Below, in pieces: positions 24,963-33,454 of a stretch of 64,000 bases of DNA. The notes beneath the pieces are model-generated. The model was not told where the DNA came from and searched no databases. It was given only the letters and a program-made list of their open reading frames with translations. The stretch comes from Clostridiales bacterium (GTDB lineage Bacteria > Bacillota > Clostridia > Oscillospirales > Oscillospiraceae). The stretch's first letter is position 1, and each line of letters starts with the position of its first letter. The stretch spans positions 29,065-93,064 of the forward strand of contig JALFLH010000003.1 of assembly GCA_022774865.1 (NCBI GenBank). The letters are read 5' to 3'. The position numbers were made by a program, and so were the translations under genes.

Positions 24963-26687
24963 GTGGAACGGCTGATTCAGATCCTTTCCGGAGCGAAGGA
25001 TACATATGTCAATGTCTATCTGGGCATTCTGCGGTATGCGGCGCCTGTATTGGCAATCCTGCTGCTGTGGCGGTGCCTGAAACCGCTGCTGACCTTCAAG
25101 CGGGAACCGGAGATCTGGGCATGGCTTTGCATGAAGGACGGAACCCGCTATGCGCTGACACACTGGGAGAATGTCATCGGCCGCAGCAAGGCCAGCGATG
25201 TCTGCATCGATTTTCCCACGGTTTCCCGCAACCACGCGGTTCTGACCCGGTATGACGACGGGAGTTGGACGATCACCGATACCAATTCCAAGAGCGGCGT
25301 GCTGGTAAACGGCAGGCAGGTTTCCATCTGCGCGCTGGAGCCGGGGGACGAAATCAACATCGGCGGACTGGAAATGAATCTGACGCCGATTACCCAGAAA
25401 CAGGAGCAGCTTCTGGCCAGACTGCGGGTGCGAACCGGAACCGGACTGGACAGCGTCATCAATCTGCTGATTTTGTCCATTTTTCAGTGTATGTGCTGTC
25501 TGGGTTTTCTGCTTGGCGGCACGCCAGACCAGTTTTCCAATATTGTGCAGGGCTTTGGCGGCATTCTGATCTGCCAATGGCTTTTGCTGATTTTCTATGC
25601 GCTGATCCGGCGCAGTTCCTTTGAACTGGAAACAGTCGCCTTTTTCCTGTGCACCATGGGCATGGCAATCATCTGCTCCGTCAAACCTTCGGAGACCGTC
25701 AAGCAGCTTACCGCCATCGCGCTGGGGCTGGCGGTCTATCTGGCCGTGGGCTGGTCGCTGCGGAATCTGGAGCGGGCAAAGAAATTCCGGTATCTGGCTA
25801 CGGCGCTGGGCGTGGGATTTCTGGTGATTACGCTGCTTTTCGGCAAGGAGCAGCACGGCGCGAAGGCATGGCTGAAAATTGCGGGCATGACGCTGCAGCC
25901 CTCGGAGCTGAGCAAGGTCTGCTTTGTCTATGCCGGCGCCTCTACGATGGACCGGCTGCTGAACAGACGAAATCTGATTGGCTTTATTGTCTATTCCGTT
26001 GTGATCTGCGGCTGCCTCGCGCTGATGAACGACTTTGGAACCGCGCTGATTTTCTTTGTCGCTTTCCTGATTATCGCCTATATGCGCTCGGGCAGTGTGG
26101 GAACCGTTGCGCTGGCCTGTACGGCGTTGGGTTTTGCAGGTGTCATCGCCATCAAAATCGCGCCCCATGCCCTGCGGCGCTTCACCATCTGGCGCCACAT
26201 TTGGGAGGACCCCTTTAATTTGGGCTACCAGCAAACCAGAGCCATCATGTGCCTGGCCTCCGGTGGCCTGTTCGGTCTGGGCGCGGGCAGAGGACTGCTG
26301 AAGCGTGTTTTTGCCGCGGATTCCGACCTGGCCTTTGCGGCAGTTTCCGAGGAATGGGGACTGATCATGGGCTGCCTGACCGTATTGTGTATTGTTGCGC
26401 TGGGGCTGTTTGCCCTGCGAACCGTTTCCTTGTCCCGCAGCAGCTTCTACGCCATTGGCGCCTGCACGGCAGCCGGAATTCTGCTGACCCAGTCCATTCT
26501 CAATTGCTTGGGCACGCTGGATATTCTGCCGCTGACCGGCGTGACGTTTCCGTTTTTGTCGAACGGCGGCTCCAGCATGATTGGCGCGTGGGGATTGCTT
26601 GCCTTTCTCAAGGCGGCGGATACCCGGCAGAACGCCAGCTTTGCCGTGCGCTTTGCCGGAAAAAGGAGGACAGGCGTGAATGAATAG
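24963..26687 (+). CDS. SEDS-family glycosyltransferase (FtsW/RodA/SpoVE) with N-terminal FHA domain
   Basis: This 574-residue membrane protein has an initial hydrophobic segment, an FHA domain at about 55-125 (GRSKASD at 73, SRNH at 88-91, NSKSGVLVNG), and a C-terminal SEDS polymerase with about ten helices. The SEDS part has NDFGTALIFF, with the family Asp, and the terminal PLTGVTFPFLSNGGSSM. SEDS proteins polymerise peptidoglycan glycan strands with a class B PBP, encoded next here. FHA domains bind phosphothreonine, implying kinase control. GTG at 24963 is chosen for its AGGAGG; GTG codons at 24951 and 24954 are alternatives. Confidence 0.87.
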   Translation: MERLIQILSGAKDTYVNVYLGILRYAAPVLAILLLWRCLKPLLTFKREPEIWAWLCMKDGTRYALTHWENVIGRSKASDVCIDFPTVSRNHAVLTRYDDGSWTITDTNSKSGVLVNGRQVSICALEPGDEINIGGLEMNLTPITQKQEQLLARLRVRTGTGLDSVINLLILSIFQCMCCLGFLLGGTPDQFSNIVQGFGGILICQWLLLIFYALIRRSSFELETVAFFLCTMGMAIICSVKPSETVKQLTAIALGLAVYLAVGWSLRNLERAKKFRYLATALGVGFLVITLLFGKEQHGAKAWLKIAGMTLQPSELSKVCFVYAGASTMDRLLNRRNLIGFIVYSVVICGCLALMNDFGTALIFFVAFLIIAYMRSGSVGTVALACTALGFAGVIAIKIAPHALRRFTIWRHIWEDPFNLGYQQTRAIMCLASGGLFGLGAGRGLLKRVFAADSDLAFAAVSEEWGLIMGCLTVLCIVALGLFALRTVSLSRSSFYAIGACTAAGILLTQSILNCLGTLDILPLTGVTFPFLSNGGSSMIGAWGLLAFLKAADTRQNASFAVRFAGKRRTGVNE

Positions 26688-28053
26688 AGTATCCAGACGC
26701 GCGTATGCGCTGCTGTTGCTGATTGTGATTCTGGTGGGGGGGCTGGGCATTTTCCTCTATGAGTATGTGACCCAGGCGGACAGTTGGATTGTCAGCGCCG
26801 GTTCGCCCCATGTTTTCAACAGCACCAACATCGGCTGCGGGCAGGTAGTGGACAGAGACGGCAATCTTTTGCTGGATCTGACCGAATCCAGAGTTTATTC
26901 CGCGGATGCCGTAACCAGACAGTCCACGCTGCACTGGCTGGGCGACCGGAAGGGCAATATCAGCGCCCCGGCCGTCGCGCACTACGCCAGAGAAATGACC
27001 GGATACAATCTGGTGGACGGACTCTACGCCTATGGCGGCACGGACGGACAGGCGGTGCTGACAATCTCCAGCGCCGTACAGAACGCGGCCCTGGAGGCGA
27101 TGGGGGACAGAAAGGGGACTGTGGCGGTTTATAACTACAGAACCGGGGAGATTCTGTGCGCGGTGACCACGCCAACCTATGATCCGGACAATGTGCCGGA
27201 TATTCAGGGGGATACCACCGGCGCGTATGAGGGAATCTATCTGAATCGGTTCACCCAATCGGCCTATGTCCCGGGCTCCATCTTCAAGATTGTCACCACG
27301 GCCGCCGCACTGGACTGTGTCGATGACATTCTGGAGCGGAAATTTACCTGCACCGGAACCTATGAATACGGAATTGACAAGGTAACCTGCGAGAAGGCGC
27401 ATGGCACGCTGACCTTGAAGGAGGCGCTGGCCAAGTCCTGCAACTGCTGCTTTGGACAGATTGCCAATCTGGTGGGCGCGGAAAACCTGACAAAGTATGT
27501 CAGGCAGTTTCGCGTGACGGAGCCTGTGCGCTTTGACGGAATCACCACCGCGAAAGGAAACTTTGATCTGACCGGCGCGGCGCCGGTACAGATTGCGTGG
27601 GCCGGGATCGGCCAGCACACGGATCAGATCAACCCCTGCCGGTATCTGACCTTTATGGGCGCGATCGCCGCCGGCGGGCAGGGTGTTCTGCCCCATCTGG
27701 TTAAGCAGGTTTCCGCCAATGGTGAGACGACCTATACGGCGCAGGCAGAGCAGGAGGAGCGGATCATGCCCGCGGAAATCGCCGCAACCTTGCAGGCATA
27801 TCTTCGGAACAACGTGGAGAAAATCTACGGCTCGGACAAGTTTCCGGGTCTGACCGTATGCGGCAAATCCGGAACAAGCCAGCTTGGCGGCGATCAGAAG
27901 TCCAACGCCATGTTTGCCGGGTTCGTGACGGATGCGGAATACCCCCTTGCGTTTATCGCGGTTGTGGAAAACGGGGGCTATGGCGCGTCCACCTGTATTC
28001 CCGTTTTGAGCAAGGTTCTGGCCGCCTGCAAGGCGGAAATGGACGGTATGTAA
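26680..28053 (+). CDS. Class B penicillin-binding protein (PbpA-like transpeptidase)
   Basis: This 457-residue protein has one N-terminal membrane helix (about 9-29), a short dimerisation region and a transpeptidase domain with all three motifs: SxxK at Ser200-Lys203 (PGSIFK), SxN at Ser253-Asn255 and KSG at 396-398. At 457 residues it is short, like mycobacterial PbpA. It overlaps the FHA-SEDS gene by eight bases and is its presumed cross-linking partner in the envelope. Confidence 0.92.
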   Translation: MNRVSRRAYALLLLIVILVGGLGIFLYEYVTQADSWIVSAGSPHVFNSTNIGCGQVVDRDGNLLLDLTESRVYSADAVTRQSTLHWLGDRKGNISAPAVAHYAREMTGYNLVDGLYAYGGTDGQAVLTISSAVQNAALEAMGDRKGTVAVYNYRTGEILCAVTTPTYDPDNVPDIQGDTTGAYEGIYLNRFTQSAYVPGSIFKIVTTAAALDCVDDILERKFTCTGTYEYGIDKVTCEKAHGTLTLKEALAKSCNCCFGQIANLVGAENLTKYVRQFRVTEPVRFDGITTAKGNFDLTGAAPVQIAWAGIGQHTDQINPCRYLTFMGAIAAGGQGVLPHLVKQVSANGETTYTAQAEQEERIMPAEIAATLQAYLRNNVEKIYGSDKFPGLTVCGKSGTSQLGGDQKSNAMFAGFVTDAEYPLAFIAVVENGGYGASTCIPVLSKVLAACKAEMDGM

Positions 28054-28107
28054 ATGTTGTATATCCTGCACAAAAAAGCGGAAAATCTGTCCAATAAAGT
28101 TTTGTAA

Positions 28108-28145
28108 TCTCACAGGTTGACAAATGTCCGCCTGTGAGATACAAT
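28108..28145 (+). promoter_or_regulatory. liv operon promoter with overlapping inverted repeat
   Basis: TTGACA (28117-28122) and TACAAT (28140-28145) are 17 bases apart. A perfect inverted repeat TCTCACAGG (28108-28116)/CCTGTGAGA (28131-28139) straddles the -35 and fills the spacer, so it is a likely operator. Confidence 0.75.
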
Positions 28146-28176
28146 TTTGTCATCAATTGGAGGGAGGTATTTGACA

Positions 28177-28326
28177 ATGTCCGGAATGAATCACTTCAAA
28201 AATTCCGCATCCGCCTGCTGCAACTGCGGCAAAGCGGCCGATACCTCTGCGCGAATTAGCCGGATTGCGGGCACTGTCGATTTGCGGGCGGTGTCCGTTT
28301 TCGTTTGCCTGACGGATTCAGAATAA
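28177..28326 (+). CDS. Small ORF, possible leader peptide of the liv operon
   Basis: A 49-codon frame has a good ribosome site (AGGGAGG, ten bases before ATG). The product has a CCNCG motif near residue 15 and a C-terminal stretch rich in Val, Leu and Ile (VDLRAVSVFVCL). It stops a few bases before two hairpins, the second a terminator, that precede livJ. This matches the layout of an attenuation leader. I do not recognise the peptide and translation is not proven. Confidence 0.5.
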   Translation: MSGMNHFKNSASACCNCGKAADTSARISRIAGTVDLRAVSVFVCLTDSE

Positions 28327-28333
28327 AGCGGCT

Positions 28334-28382
28334 CTTCTTATTATGTATAAGAAGCGGTTGCGGTTTGCGTAACTGCTTTTTT
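28334..28382 (+). terminator. Attenuator-like hairpins before livJ
   Basis: Hairpin one is CTTCTTAT/ATAAGAAG (28334-28354). It overlaps by two bases the 10-bp stem AGCGGTTGCG/CGTAACTGCT (28353-28377), which is followed by six T residues. Only the first RNA fold that forms can use the shared bases. Confidence 0.65.
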
Positions 28383-28418
28383 ATAGCTTTTTAGAAAATG
28401 GGAAAAGGAGAATTCACA

Positions 28419-29576
28419 ATGAAAAAGGTATTTGCAATGTTGTTGGCTGCCGTTATGGTTGCCGCACTGTTCGCCGGCTGCGGCGCTGGTTCCGCGGACG
28501 CGAACACCATTAAGATTGGTATGACCGGCCCGCTGACCGGCGATGCCGCCATTTATGGTACCGCTGTCAAGAACGGCATTGAGATCGCCGTTGCCGAAAT
28601 TAACGAGAAGGCAAAGGCTGAGGGCGGCCTGAAGATCGAGTTCAAGGCCGAGGATGACGAAGCCGACGGCGAGAAGGCTGTTTCCGGCTACAACGTCCTG
28701 AAGGACTGGGGGATGCAGGTGTTCATCGGCACCGTCACCTCCGGCGCCTGCAACGCGGTTGCTCCCGGCGCAGTTGCCGATCAGATGTTCCTGCTGACGC
28801 CCTCCGCGTCCTCCGCTGAGGTTGCCATGGCCGGTGCTTCCACGTTCCAGATGTGCTTCACCGACCCCAACCAGGGCGCTTCCGCCGCTGAGGTCATCTC
28901 CTTGAACTGGGCTGATGCCACGATTGGTGTCATCTATGATTCCTCCGACGATTACTCCTCCGGCCTGTATGAGGGCTTCAAGGCGAAGGCCGGTGAGCTG
29001 GGTCTGAATGTGGTCTGCGAGACCTCCTTCACCAAGGATACCAAGAGCGACCTGTCCACGCAGGTTACCCAGTGCAAGGACGCCGGCGCGGATCTGGTGT
29101 TCCTGCCCATCTACTACACCGAGGCTTCTCAGATCCTGACTTACGCGAACAAGATCGGTTATGCGCCTACATTCTTCGGCTGCGACGGTATGGACGGCAT
29201 TCTGGGTGTGGAAGGCTTCAACACCGCTCTGGCGGAGGGCCTGGCTCTGATGACCCCCTTCGATGCCAATGCCACCAACGAAGCTACCCAGTCCTTTGTT
29301 GCCAAGTATATGGAAAACAACAACGGTCAGGTTCCCAACCAGTTTGCGGCTGACGCTTATGACTGTGTCTACGCAGTTTACAAGGCCTGTGTCGCCGCCG
29401 GTATTGACGGCAAGACCCCCGCTGTCGATGCCTGCGCTGCGCTGGTGAAGCAGTTCGGCTCCATGACCTTTGACGGTCTGACCGGTAGCGGCATGACCTG
29501 GGATGCCAACGGCATGATTTCCAAGGCTCCCGCCGCCGTTGTGATTGAGAACGGTATCTACGTTCCCATGGGTTGA
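28419..29576 (+). CDS. livJ: Branched-chain amino acid ABC transporter, substrate-binding lipoprotein
   Basis: This 385-residue lipoprotein (lipobox LFAGC) is a periplasmic-binding-protein type I fold of the Leu/Ile/Val-binding family: IKIGMTGPLTGDAAIYG at the N-terminus, then DDEADGEKAV, LTPSASS and DGLTGSGMTWDANG. AAAAGGAG precedes the ATG. It captures amino acids outside the membrane for LivHMGF encoded next. Codon use looks like that of a highly expressed gene. Confidence 0.93.
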   Translation: MKKVFAMLLAAVMVAALFAGCGAGSADANTIKIGMTGPLTGDAAIYGTAVKNGIEIAVAEINEKAKAEGGLKIEFKAEDDEADGEKAVSGYNVLKDWGMQVFIGTVTSGACNAVAPGAVADQMFLLTPSASSAEVAMAGASTFQMCFTDPNQGASAAEVISLNWADATIGVIYDSSDDYSSGLYEGFKAKAGELGLNVVCETSFTKDTKSDLSTQVTQCKDAGADLVFLPIYYTEASQILTYANKIGYAPTFFGCDGMDGILGVEGFNTALAEGLALMTPFDANATNEATQSFVAKYMENNNGQVPNQFAADAYDCVYAVYKACVAAGIDGKTPAVDACAALVKQFGSMTFDGLTGSGMTWDANGMISKAPAAVVIENGIYVPMG

Positions 29577-29582
29577 TATTCC

Positions 29583-29672
29583 AGCTTGGGATGGAAGGGG
29601 AGACCCTTCCATCCCAAATCCGGTTCGACAGTCCATGAGAGCGACAGCCAGAGGCCGCCGTCATAGGCTGTC
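29583..29672 (+). other. Hairpins between livJ and livH
   Basis: A stem TTGGGATGGAAGG with CCTTCCATCCCAA (29585-29617) lacks a T-run, and a second one CGACAGCC/GGCTGTCG (29642-29672) follows. The first probably protects or partly terminates the livJ message, giving an excess of binding protein over permease. Confidence 0.6.
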
Positions 29673-29690
29673 GGGGAAGAGAGGGTAGAT

Positions 29691-30572
29691 ATGCAAATCT
29701 TACAGTATTTTATTAACGGAATCAGCATTGGAGCTGTCTACGCCATCATTGCATTGGGCTACACCATGGTGTATGGCATTGCAAAGATGCTGAATTTTGC
29801 GCATGGCGACATCATTATGGTGGGCGCCTATATTTCATTTTGTGTCACAAATTATCTGGGCCTTCCTGCCATCGTGTCTGTGGTGATTTCCATGGCGGTC
29901 TGCACCGTTCTGGGTATCGTCATTGAAGGTCTGGCCTATAAGCCCCTGCGGGGCGCGCCCAGCCTGGCCGTTCTGATCACCGCCATCGGCGTCAGCTATT
30001 TCCTGCAGAACGCGGCGCAGCTCATCTGGTCGTCCAGCGCCAAGAATTTCACCAGCATCGTCACCTTCGCTCCCATCCGCCTGTTTGATGGTAAGCTGGT
30101 TGTCACCGGTGAGGTTTTGGTGACGGTTCTTGTTTCCGTCGTGGTGATGTTTGCGCTGACCTGGTTCACAGGCTCCACCCGTACCGGCAAGGCGATGCGC
30201 GCTGTGTCCGAGGATCAGGATGCTGCCCAGTTGATGGGTATCAACGTAAACCGGACGATCTCCACCACCTTTGCCATCGGTTCCGCGCTGGCAGCCGTTG
30301 CCGGTGTCCTGCTTTGCTCCACGGTGCCGACCCTGCAGCCCACCACCGGTTCCATGCCCGGCATCCGCGCATTTACCGCAGCCGTTTTGGGCGGGATCGG
30401 CTCCATCCCCGGCGCCATGCTGGGCGGCATTCTGATCGGCATTATTGAAACCTTTGCCAAGGCCTATATTTCCACCCAGTTCAGCGATGCGGTGGTGTTC
30501 AGCGTGCTGATTATCATCCTGCTGGTCAAACCGGCCGGCCTGCTTGGCAAACAGGTTCAGGAAAAGGTGTGA
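29691..30572 (+). CDS. livH: Branched-chain amino acid ABC transporter permease LivH
   Basis: This 293-residue polytopic permease has the family start NGISIGAVYAIIALGYTMVYGI and the loop NFAHGDIIMVGAYI. Near residue 170 the cytoplasmic coupling loop reads GKAMRAVSEDQDAAQLMGI, which contacts the ATPases. It partners LivM. Confidence 0.94.
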   Translation: MQILQYFINGISIGAVYAIIALGYTMVYGIAKMLNFAHGDIIMVGAYISFCVTNYLGLPAIVSVVISMAVCTVLGIVIEGLAYKPLRGAPSLAVLITAIGVSYFLQNAAQLIWSSSAKNFTSIVTFAPIRLFDGKLVVTGEVLVTVLVSVVVMFALTWFTGSTRTGKAMRAVSEDQDAAQLMGINVNRTISTTFAIGSALAAVAGVLLCSTVPTLQPTTGSMPGIRAFTAAVLGGIGSIPGAMLGGILIGIIETFAKAYISTQFSDAVVFSVLIIILLVKPAGLLGKQVQEKV

Positions 30573-30582
30573 GGTGGTTACC

Positions 30583-31659
30583 ATGAAAAAAATATTGCAG
30601 AACAAAACAACCCGCACCAATCTGACCACATATGCTTTGGTAACCGTTGCGTTTCTCGTGCTTCAGGCCCTTTCGTCGATGGGAATGCTGACAAGCTCGG
30701 TCAATGGGTATCTGGTTCCCGTGTGCGTATACATTGTGCTGACGATTTCCCTGAATCTGCTGGTGGGCGTGTGCGGCGAGCTGAGCCTGGGCCATGCCGG
30801 ATTTATGGGCATCGGCGCTTTTTCAGGGATTGTTGCGGCGGCGCTGCTTCAGTCCGCCGTTCCCAATGGAACGCTTCGCCTGATTACGGCTATGATCGTG
30901 GGCGGCATTCTGGCCGGATTTCTTGGCTTTCTGATCGGGATTCCGGTGCTCCGTCTTCGGGGCGACTATCTGGCCATTGTGACGCTGGCCTTCGGCGAAA
31001 TCCTGAAGAACCTGATTGGAAATATGTACATCGGTACCGACGCCAAGGGACTTCATTTCTCCATCTCCGCCTCAAAAATGGAGCTGCTGGAAGGCGGCAC
31101 CTATCTGATAGCAGGACCCAAGGGCGCAACCGGCGTTGAAAAGCTCTCCACATTTTCAATGGGATTTGTGCTCATTCTGTTCACACTGTTCATTGTACTG
31201 AATCTGATCAATTCCAAAGAAGGCCGCGCCATCAAGGCCATCAAGGAAAACCGCATTGCGGCTGAGTCCGTGGGCATCAATGTCACTGCGTTCCGTATGA
31301 AGGCTTTTGTGGTGTCGGCGTTCCTGGCGGGTATGGCTGGCGCGCTGTTTGGCCTGAATTTCTCCTCTGTCACCGCCTCCAAGTTCAACTTCAACACATC
31401 GATCAACATTCTCGTGTTTGTGGTTCTGGGCGGTATGGGCAATATTCTCGGCTCCGTTATTTCCGCGACGGTGCTGTATCTGCTGCCGGAGCTGATGCGC
31501 GGTCTGGATGATCTCCGGATGCTGCTGTATGCCGTTGTGCTGATTGTCGTGATGCTGTGCACCTGGTCGCCCAGTGTCAAGGGATGGATTCAGTGTGTGT
31601 GCGACCGTGTCAAAGGGCTGTTTCATAAACCGGGAAAGGAGGCCGTAAGCAATGAATGA
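30583..31659 (+). CDS. livM: Branched-chain amino acid ABC transporter permease LivM
   Basis: This 358-residue membrane protein has LNLLVGVCGELSLGHAGFM and, near residue 215, the coupling loop SKEGRAIKAIKENRIAAESVGI. The ATG at 30583 follows GAGGTGG; an upstream frame overlapping livH is not supported. It forms the heterodimeric channel with LivH. Confidence 0.93.
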   Translation: MKKILQNKTTRTNLTTYALVTVAFLVLQALSSMGMLTSSVNGYLVPVCVYIVLTISLNLLVGVCGELSLGHAGFMGIGAFSGIVAAALLQSAVPNGTLRLITAMIVGGILAGFLGFLIGIPVLRLRGDYLAIVTLAFGEILKNLIGNMYIGTDAKGLHFSISASKMELLEGGTYLIAGPKGATGVEKLSTFSMGFVLILFTLFIVLNLINSKEGRAIKAIKENRIAAESVGINVTAFRMKAFVVSAFLAGMAGALFGLNFSSVTASKFNFNTSINILVFVVLGGMGNILGSVISATVLYLLPELMRGLDDLRMLLYAVVLIVVMLCTWSPSVKGWIQCVCDRVKGLFHKPGKEAVSNE

Positions 31660-32485
31660 GTATTCCAGAAAAATGATCAAGGTCTCCGATGTGAGTTATC
31701 TGCGGGAGCAGGATGCGGACAAGCTGCCCGTACTGGATGTGCGGAATCTGGGTATTGATTTCGGCGGCCTGACCGCTGTGGATGGATTCAGTATGACCAT
31801 CGGGCCTACGGAAATTTCCGGCCTGATCGGCCCCAACGGCGCGGGAAAGACCACCATCTTTAATCTGCTGACCAGCGTCTATCAGCCCACCCGCGGCTCC
31901 ATCCTGCTCAAGGGCGTGGACACCAAGGGGATGACCACCGCCAAGGTCAACAAGCTGGGAATTGCACGCACCTTTCAGAATATCCGCCTGTTCAACGACA
32001 TGACGGCGCTTGACAATGTGAAGGTCGGTATGCACAACGAGATCAAATGCTCGTTTTTTACCTCCATGCTCCATCTGCCCGGCTATTTCAAGGCAGAAAA
32101 AAAGGCGAACGCAAAGGCAATGGAGCTGCTGGATTTCATGGGACTGGCAGATATTGCCGATCAGAAGGCGGGCGGGCTGCCCTACGGCGTTCAACGCCGG
32201 CTGGAGATCTGCCGCGCGCTGGCTTCCAATCCGTCTATTATTCTCTTGGACGAGCCTGCGGCCGGCATGAACCCCAGTGAGACCACGGAGCTGATGCACC
32301 AGATTCGCCGCATCCGGGATACTTTCCACATTGCCATTTTCCTGATCGAGCACGACATGAATCTGGTTATGAATGTCTGTGAGGGAATTGTGGTGGTGAA
32401 CTACGGCAAAATCATTGCCAAGGGAACCCCGGAGGAAATCAAAAACAATCCCGCAGTAATTGAAGCCTACCTTGGAAGGAGCTGA
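31652..32485 (+). CDS. livG: Branched-chain amino acid ABC transporter ATPase LivG
   Basis: This 277-residue ATPase has Walker A GPNGAGKTT (about 62), Walker B IILLDEPAAGMNP and the LivG-specific IARTFQNIRLF. The usual signature LSGGQ is replaced by GLPYGVQRR, common in LivG proteins. It overlaps livM by eight bases with AAAGGAGG upstream. Confidence 0.94.
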   Translation: MNEYSRKMIKVSDVSYLREQDADKLPVLDVRNLGIDFGGLTAVDGFSMTIGPTEISGLIGPNGAGKTTIFNLLTSVYQPTRGSILLKGVDTKGMTTAKVNKLGIARTFQNIRLFNDMTALDNVKVGMHNEIKCSFFTSMLHLPGYFKAEKKANAKAMELLDFMGLADIADQKAGGLPYGVQRRLEICRALASNPSIILLDEPAAGMNPSETTELMHQIRRIRDTFHIAIFLIEHDMNLVMNVCEGIVVVNYGKIIAKGTPEEIKNNPAVIEAYLGRS

Positions 32486-32490
32486 GTGCC

Positions 32491-33192
32491 ATGATGCTGA
32501 AAATTGACGACATTCATGTTTATTATGGCGCTATCCATGCCATCAAGGGCGTATCCTTTGAGGTGGGGGAAGGCGAGATCGTGGCGCTGATCGGTGCCAA
32601 CGGTGCCGGAAAGAGTACCATCCTGAAAACCATTTCCGGCCTGATGCATCCGCGCTCCGGAAAAATCGAATTCATGGATCAGGATATCACCCATATGGAC
32701 GCCTACAAGCTCCTCCGCCATGGGCTGGCGCACGTTCCCGAGGGCCGGCGGATTTTCCTGCAGATGACAGTTCAGGAAAACCTTGAAATGGGTGCCTATA
32801 TCAATAAAGAGGTATCCAAAACAGATCTGGAGAAGGTATTTTCCTATTTTCCCCGCCTGAAAGAGCGTCGCAAGCAGATTGCGGGCACGCTGTCCGGCGG
32901 TGAACAGCAGATGCTGGCCATGAGCCGGGCGCTGATGAGTCACCCGAAACTGATGATGCTGGATGAGCCTTCCATGGGACTGGCGCCCATTCTGGTGGAT
33001 CAGATTTTTGATATCATCAAGCAGCTCCATGCGGATGGAACCACCATTCTTCTGGTGGAGCAGAATGCCAGCAAGGCACTCCAGATCGCCGACCGTGCTT
33101 ATGTTCTGGAGACAGGCAAAGTCACGCTGTCTGGCAGCGGCAAGGAGCTGGCGTGCAGCGATGATGTGAAAAAAGCGTACCTCGGCGGCTGA
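32491..33192 (+). CDS. livF: Branched-chain amino acid ABC transporter ATPase LivF
   Basis: This 233-residue ATPase has Walker A GANGAGKST (about 37), signature LSGGEQQMLAMSRALM, Walker B MMLDEPSMGLAP and the H-loop substitute LVEQNASKA. GVSFEVGEGEIVALIGANG fits LivF. It is the last gene of the operon, six bases after livG. Confidence 0.94.
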   Translation: MMLKIDDIHVYYGAIHAIKGVSFEVGEGEIVALIGANGAGKSTILKTISGLMHPRSGKIEFMDQDITHMDAYKLLRHGLAHVPEGRRIFLQMTVQENLEMGAYINKEVSKTDLEKVFSYFPRLKERRKQIAGTLSGGEQQMLAMSRALMSHPKLMMLDEPSMGLAPILVDQIFDIIKQLHADGTTILLVEQNASKALQIADRAYVLETGKVTLSGSGKELACSDDVKKAYLGG

Positions 33193-33207
33193 GATTCATA
33201 TATGTGT

Positions 33208-33240
33208 ACCCCCTGCATAAGCTGTGCAGGGGGTGTTTTT
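33208..33240 (+). terminator. Intrinsic terminator of the liv operon
   Basis: Stem ACCCCCTGCA/TGCAGGGGGT is followed by GTTTTT. The next ATG directly follows the T-run, so the 3' arm also acts as a buried ribosome site for the small gene at 33241. Confidence 0.8.
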
Positions 33241-33390
33241 ATGTGCCGCAGGAATCAGATGAGGGGTTGCCTGCTTCTGGGGCTGGGGATCGGCCTGCTG
33301 GTTGCCCAGCTTCTGGAATCCACGTTTTTATGTACATGGGGCGGAGTCGTGATTATTGTGGTGGGCGCCTGCTCGCTGCGCAGAAAATAA
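33241..33390 (+). CDS. Small cysteine-containing membrane protein (unknown)
   Basis: A 49-codon frame encodes a peptide with a basic start (MCRRNQMRGC), two hydrophobic segments (LLLGLGIGLLVAQLL and GGVVIIVVGAC) and a basic end. This is the pattern of many short clostridial membrane proteins, but I cannot name it. The only ribosome-site-like sequence is the GGGGG in the terminator hairpin just upstream. A SipL-like sporulation gene follows. Confidence 0.55.
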   Translation: MCRRNQMRGCLLLGLGIGLLVAQLLESTFLCTWGGVVIIVVGACSLRRK

Positions 33391-33454
33391 ATGGAATAAA
33401 CTTGTCCCCGGCTGAATAGAATTTCTCAGGAGCGCTGGATAAGGAGTGATTGTC

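Noticed and set aside
28054..28107. 17-codon frame right after the PBP stop
   Set aside because: Too short, no ribosome site and no context that would give it a role.
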